This document shows, piece by piece, positions 58,530 through 64,000 of a stretch of 64,000 nt of DNA. The first letter of the stretch is position 1; each line of letters starts with the position of its first letter. The stretch covers positions 112,876,194 through 112,940,193 of the forward strand of contig OW804096.1 of assembly GCA_942159475.1 (NCBI GenBank), in the 5' to 3' direction. This DNA is from Sthenelais limicola. Lineage: Eukaryota; Annelida; Polychaeta; Phyllodocida; Sigalionidae. Made by a program: the position numbers and the translations under genes. The notes beneath the pieces were generated by a model, which did not search any database, had not been told where the DNA came from, and saw only the letters and a program-made list of their open reading frames with translations.

Positions 58530-61500
58530 TTTTATTCATCTCATTAATTCGAATCTTTATATGAATCTTTATATGAACTATCAAATACGAGAAGAACTGG
58601 TATCTTCTGATGAGTGTCGGACTGCGGTTCCGACTCTGTTACCAACAAAGAAGTGAAACTCCAGAGTCCTACATATTAATTAATATTGCATTATCCTTTA
58701 ATCCCCCGTATGACATCCAGACGCTCTTATCTTAATTGGTGTTATCTTACGGTGATATGAATGGAATAGCGTATTAGCTATGCAATCATACAATCTGTGT
58801 TCTTGTATTCTATAATATAGAGTTGGGTAGTGTGAAAAGAATACCACCACCAGAAATTACATGCGCAGTATTTTTTGTTTAATGAAAATGCCCAAACTGA
58901 AAATTATAAGCAAGCATTTCTGATAATTCACTCCATCGTTGATCAGTTTTGATCGAAATCCATTCCAGTATAGGTGAACACTCAATGCAAATAATAGGAG
59001 TCATGTGCAGGACCCATATGGCGCAACACCGAGCCATGCTGATTTGAATAGGATGAGTCAATGGCAGGATTATTTTAAGACCCTTTTAATAGTATAAAGT
59101 GTCCATGGCTATCTCATGTCGAATGGCCTGGTGTTGAATGACCCACCTGTGGATCATGCCCTGTGTTTGCCTTCTAGCTTCACTGCATGAAAGTTGTATA
59201 TTTGGTTAGTCAGTGAATTGGCAATATGAAGAGAAGAGTGTGTTGTCCCATGACTGATCTGCATCCATTTGGTCTGCACTTCAGGAATTCCACTTACATG
59301 TGATACCATCCATTCATCTATGGTTGACATAATGATTTGAAAATAAGGAAGTCACAACCGCTTTGTCCCATTCAAACGATTGCAGTCTGGAAGGCTGTGT
59401 ATGCCCGTTTTAGCTTCGGTGTGTTTGCATTTTGTCAACCCCGAAGTTAAGGAAATTAGTTGCACCCCTCGATGTTACGCCGGCCCACTTCGAGCTACTT
59501 CGCAATTGAAATGTCTTCAGCTCCAATCGGTTATCGTCACACCATTGAGCAGCTATCAATGTCAACGGTGTTATCACCCGCGGATTATCATTGCTTCTAT
59601 CTTATAACAGCTTCAAAATTTAGAATGGAAAACATAGTTTGAATTTTAAAAAAAGGTGTTCATGAAGTGTATTTTATAGATTGTTTTAGAAAAATAGTTG
59701 GCTTTCGCCCAAAGACGTAATGCATGTTGGGGCTTGTTTGAAATGCTCGACGCTCATATTTTAATTATTCTTACTCTAGCGAATCCATTAGTCATATATT
59801 GCAAATTCCGCAAAAGTGAAGTATGAATAGGGGTTGAATACATATTACCTAGGTGCTGTGTCAATCCTCCCTTGAACTTAGGCTGCTAACTATTGACAAT
59901 ATAAGCCTTGCTTACTCAAACTCCCAATACTTTATACCAATAACTCTTACCAAAATAAAGCTCGGTGGAATCAATTAGAATCACCCATTAGCCTAGCACA
60001 TCCATGCAAATTTGTCAAACAAAGAAACTTTTGCGCTACTATCGAACACCCCCATTGTCCACAATAACTTAAGTAATACTCTAGGTATATAGCCCGCGGA
60101 ACTGCTTCTATTTAATGCAACATATTCGAGGGTGGCTGTTTGCTGACCTAGGGTCGGGCAATAGTTTTATTCGTTTGGCTGGCGTCAGCTTCCAAAATAC
60201 TGAGACATACTCTATGATGAGACTAAAAGTGTTGATAGGAGTGTCCGTGCGCATACCATGGCAGAGCTCCCACGCCCCAAAGCACACATGTACATGGCCA
60301 TGGTATTGTAAAAGCATATGCCAAGACCAGGGTTGATGTCATGTATGGAATTCTCACTATTTGCTTCTGTCTTACAAGGGCTCGCCTATTCTAAGCCACT
60401 AATTTTATTGGTTAGATATGGGATCCCCATGCCCATGAACTTGATTGTTTCACCCTTACGTTCGCTCACGTATGTCCTAAACACTCCAATACCAACACTT
60501 ATGTTATACCCCCTTCTTTCATATGTTTATTCATTTTTTATTTAGGATATTTATACAGCAAGTCAAACAATACAGAGAAACATAATTGTGGCGCAGTCTC
60601 ACGGGTTTAATTCAGATACGAATTGCCATGTTTTTCTGCCCACTGCTATACGTATATCCATACATGTACTAAAATGTCGATGATCAATAGCCCCATACTT
60701 AATGTTATCCCTATGCCTATGGCGGCCCCATCTTCATTACCTTTTGTGTTTACACCAAGCGTAACAATTCCCACATACCGGTACACTATAAATGCGAGCC
60801 TCCAAAATGGTACTCTAGGTGGTGGTGCCCTCTGGTTTCTGGTGTTTTAATTTCCATCTTTCTCCTCGTATTATTGCTTTACTGGAATGTGCAGGACTTT
60901 ATAACGATACATCTGAACAAATGTTAGAATATTTATGTGAACTGAGCTGATATTTCTCCAAAATGCCAAACCCATTATACACGCTCTAATTTACAAATAA
61001 GATTCTTGTTTTCCAATATACAATGCAAGGACTACTTGAGCATGCATATAATAATATTATTATAAACTTTTTATCCGCGCAATCTAGGCAATTATCTAGG
61101 CGAATATTTATGTATTGCGCTCTAAACTGATATTAGGACTATTCGTTAGATCGATTACTTTCTTGTCATGATTTCAGAAGGTCTATATTTTCAATATATT
61201 GACACCTTTTGCTTGCATGCTGCCCGAGGAAGATTTTATGTATGCATACACGTATCCGCTTGATCAAGATATATGATAGTCTTCGCCTCGGAGTTGATGT
61301 TATTCTAGTATTCCATGCTATAGATTCCAATTTCTATACAAGCTATCAATTTATTTTGATTCGCTTAACATTCTGATGTGGTTTTCTTGAAAAAAAAAAA
61401 AGGACTGAATTACAGTGAGTGGTCCAGGAAAAACTTGAGTCAGGAAGCTTGATTAATAGGGAAATCTGAGAATGAACACCTGTGATCCTTCGCCAAGCTA

Positions 61501-64000
61501 TCTATTTACTCGCTAAACCTTGATATTATAATATCGCACGTTGTCAAAGATTTAGAAACTGTCTCCGAGAGACAGAGAGAATGGCGTGACCGTCTTCTTG
61601 CAATTGTGACCCTGTTGAATGTCATAAAAGCCTATGATGTATCGCATGCTAATACTGTAGTTGTGCGTACAGGTTATACCAATGTAGTGTGTGTGTGTTC
61701 CAATCACATCGATGGATATTCCAGGAAGGATATTTATCTGCTCGAATCTTGTGGGTCGTTCTAACTCGCTTCCTCAAGTTACCTGGAAAAATAACATTGC
61801 CTTTAAGCCTGGCATGATGTAGGTTATAATGTGGAGGCTAACACCCACCACTAGTAAACCAGCTACTCTCCCTTCCCTCCGCCTCCGCCGCCTCTTCCTG
61901 GCTGGTATCAGTGTCCTATCCCCACAGGATCCCATTCCTTTATCATGGAAGGGGAATTTTGGAAATCATTATTTCTTACCTTGATCGTCCGAACCTTAAT
62001 CCATCGCGATAATACATTTTTTTTGCGAACAATGAAACTTAGTGATAGTTCTTTCATTTAATTATGTTACTTCAATCTGTGGCCCTTTCATTTATTTATT
62101 TTTAAGTAATTAGATGCGCCATTTCTTTTGCGGGGCATGCCAGTTAACTCTTTCAGTCCTACATTCAAATATCCTTTGATCAAGCATGATGATGTCTGTA
62201 TGATGGCGTTGTTGCACTCGGAACCAAAGTTGACACTTATGCGAGTTCTCATTTTCAAAGAGAAAGGGCTCTTTGGAGTACATATTTCTTTTAAAAAAAT
62301 TGTTCCCACAAAATTGGTGTGGTGTGTGTATCACAACTTCTGTAATAAAAGCGCAGTTTGTGTTACATTTGCAGTTCAAAATACTGTAAAGAGAACATCA
62401 AGAATTGTATTACATTAACTTTGAACCTTGATGATACTGGGCTCATGGCCCATTACTCACATGATTATTTATTTCTCACACTGAATCATATATAAGGCCA
62501 TGGCTTCTCATAAAGAGTCACTTTTCTTGCTGTAAGGATGGACATTTTGTCATAAGAACTGAAAGTTGGGTTCCTTTGGGCTCATTTTTGCCAAGAAACC
62601 CTTGACGCCTTGATTTATGTACATGTAGAAAATCGAAAACATTAACATGCACGCTTATTATTCGTTCTTAATCACAGTGATAAGCTAAAGTAAAACTGGA
62701 ATTGCAGACTACTGTAACGATGGTACTATTCCTGAGTTACGTTGGTTATATATTGAAAAGTTTGACTATATAAGTCCGGTCTCGCATCCTTGTGCCAGGA
62801 GGCACTCAATAAAACATCGACTTACGACTGAAATCCAATCAAACTTATAACTAATCTAACGCAGGCTACTTTCTTGTTATGACCTCACAGCTGCATGGTT
62901 GCTACGAGGTGCTCCTGATGTAGAGTTAGGAGGCTCTGTACCAATTTAGTTTGGTATTTGTTCCCAGAAATACCAAGAAATAGGGAAATGATTTTAGATA
63001 AACAATGAGTTGATGTCACTGAATAAATAAAACCTTGTTAGGGGACGTGGTTTCGACTGAAAGGTCTCTTCAGGCGCTAGGGTGGCCACGTTGGTTGTAC
63101 CTGATGTGCAACATTGGACCCCCACCCCCACCCACCCCGTCTCACACACACACACACACACCACACCACACACCTACACACACCAAAAAAGAGAGAGTTA
63201 ATTTAATTTTGGTACTATCCAACTAAGATACAAGGTTAGCCCGGCATAATGTGATGCAGTGATACATCCATTGTGTTCTTCCGACCCTTTGCGAGATGCA
63301 TCTCGGACCTTATGCATCGTAGTATTTTATCACAGACGAAGCTTGAGATCTTGCAGCATAAGCGTTGTTGGAATAGTTGCCGACGGCGGAAGCAGTGCGG
63401 CCAAACCAGGTCCTTCGTTCTCCTAACCGCCAACCTAAGATCGTAGGAAAATAATAAGTAACAATTGGATGTGTTTGCTTCACCTAAATCTATCCGAGTG
63501 TCTAATCTGGTATGTTTGTATATAATCAGGCAATGAGTATTTTTGAAGTGACTCCATACACAGTCATCGGGAGTCTGTTGAACAATGGAAGTCCACATTC
63601 ACCAAGAGAGATGCATCTTGGTGTCCCATTGGACTCAGGTTCCACCCATCCCTTCTCTGGAATATACTCGATCCACTCGCTGGGGAAGAAGGTACACTCT
63701 CCTCTTGCCGCTTCAGTTTAGGAGGGCAGGACTTGTACACAGCTCATGAGCGCCCCTCCCACTGCTGACGCCCAACTCTCTTCTCGCTCACTTCTCATCG
63801 GTCCTTTGGCCAGAACCCCTCGGGAGGAGCAGTACCCCTTGAAAACATAGACTGGGGTGCCGAGGAGGATATCTAAGATAAACGCTTTGAAACTGGATTT
63901 ATTTTCCTCTTACAAATCTGGCTGCTCAAAAACATAGCCCCCTCATTCATTCAACAGGTTTGGATATAATAATATATTCTTTATAGAAACATGGGAGTTG
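58530..64000. other. Right end of the window: no gene recognised
   Basis: AT-rich DNA with a (CA)n tract near 63145-63180. ORFs at 63236-63598 (minus, 120 codons) and 63512-63721 (plus) overlap each other and have no motif I recognise. A stretch at 62765-62822 has a TATATAAG followed by AATAAA, like an LTR remnant. Confidence 0.4.
62700..62900 (+). mobile_element. Possible solo-LTR or promoter-bearing repeat fragment
   Basis: CTATATAAG (about 62767-62775), GGTCTCGCATCCTTGT (62779-62794) and CAATAAAACA (about 62807-62816) are arranged like the TATA box, R region and poly(A) signal of an LTR. GGTCTCGCATCCTTGT and CTACTTTCTTGT also occur at 43313-43328 and 43389-43400, so the sequence is repeated. 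No terminal TG...CA borders were established. Confidence 0.3.

Noticed and set aside
63236..63721. Overlapping 120- and 69-codon ORFs on opposite strands near the right end
   Set aside because: Neither has a motif, splice site or composition strong enough to call.

Overview
This is metazoan nuclear DNA, AT-rich and intron-rich, with GT-AG introns and many repeats. The three well-supported genes are animal orthologues with short exons. The repeats (tRNA-headed SINEs, fold-back elements with TTAA target sites, minisatellites, a 5'-truncated LINE with an RNase H domain) suggest an invertebrate, probably marine, but the species cannot be fixed from the sequence.

Layout. (1) 582-5856, plus strand: a three-dsRBD protein of the TARBP2/PRKRA (Loquacious) type, the Dicer and PKR partner family; seven exons are reconstructed and join in frame to 342 residues. 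(2) 12165-25956, minus strand: ARL5, an Arf-like GTPase of the trans-Golgi; five exons join to 178 residues. Genes 1 and 2 converge. About 215 nt beyond the ARL5 stop, on the same strand, lies a 60-codon ORF with a strong start context, one in-frame UGA and a C-terminal membrane segment. (3) 26376-33683, plus strand: a probable small gene divergent from ARL5; only a candidate first exon and a convincing last exon are visible. (4) 37245-51447, minus strand: METTL18, the protein-histidine methyltransferase; eight exons join to 295 residues, with a first intron of about 9 kb that holds a dead LINE, SINEs and fold-back elements. (5) 53059 onward, plus strand: a first coding exon divergent from METTL18, with a second possible first exon at 58283; the rest of that gene was not found.

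The genes are unrelated housekeeping or RNA-silencing genes and do not form a pathway. Most of the interest is in the repeats. A 1.7-kb TTAA-flanked element sits inside one unit of a tandem duplication whose other unit is intact, giving a natural empty site. A compact piggyBac-like MITE carries internal tandem repeats. A family of AAAGTC/GACTTT minisatellites recurs at several loci. A long repeat overlaps the last codons of METTL18. From 58.5 kb to the end I recognise no gene.

All coordinates and translations were read by eye. Splice sites were chosen from GT/AG, reading phase and family alignment from memory, without transcript data.
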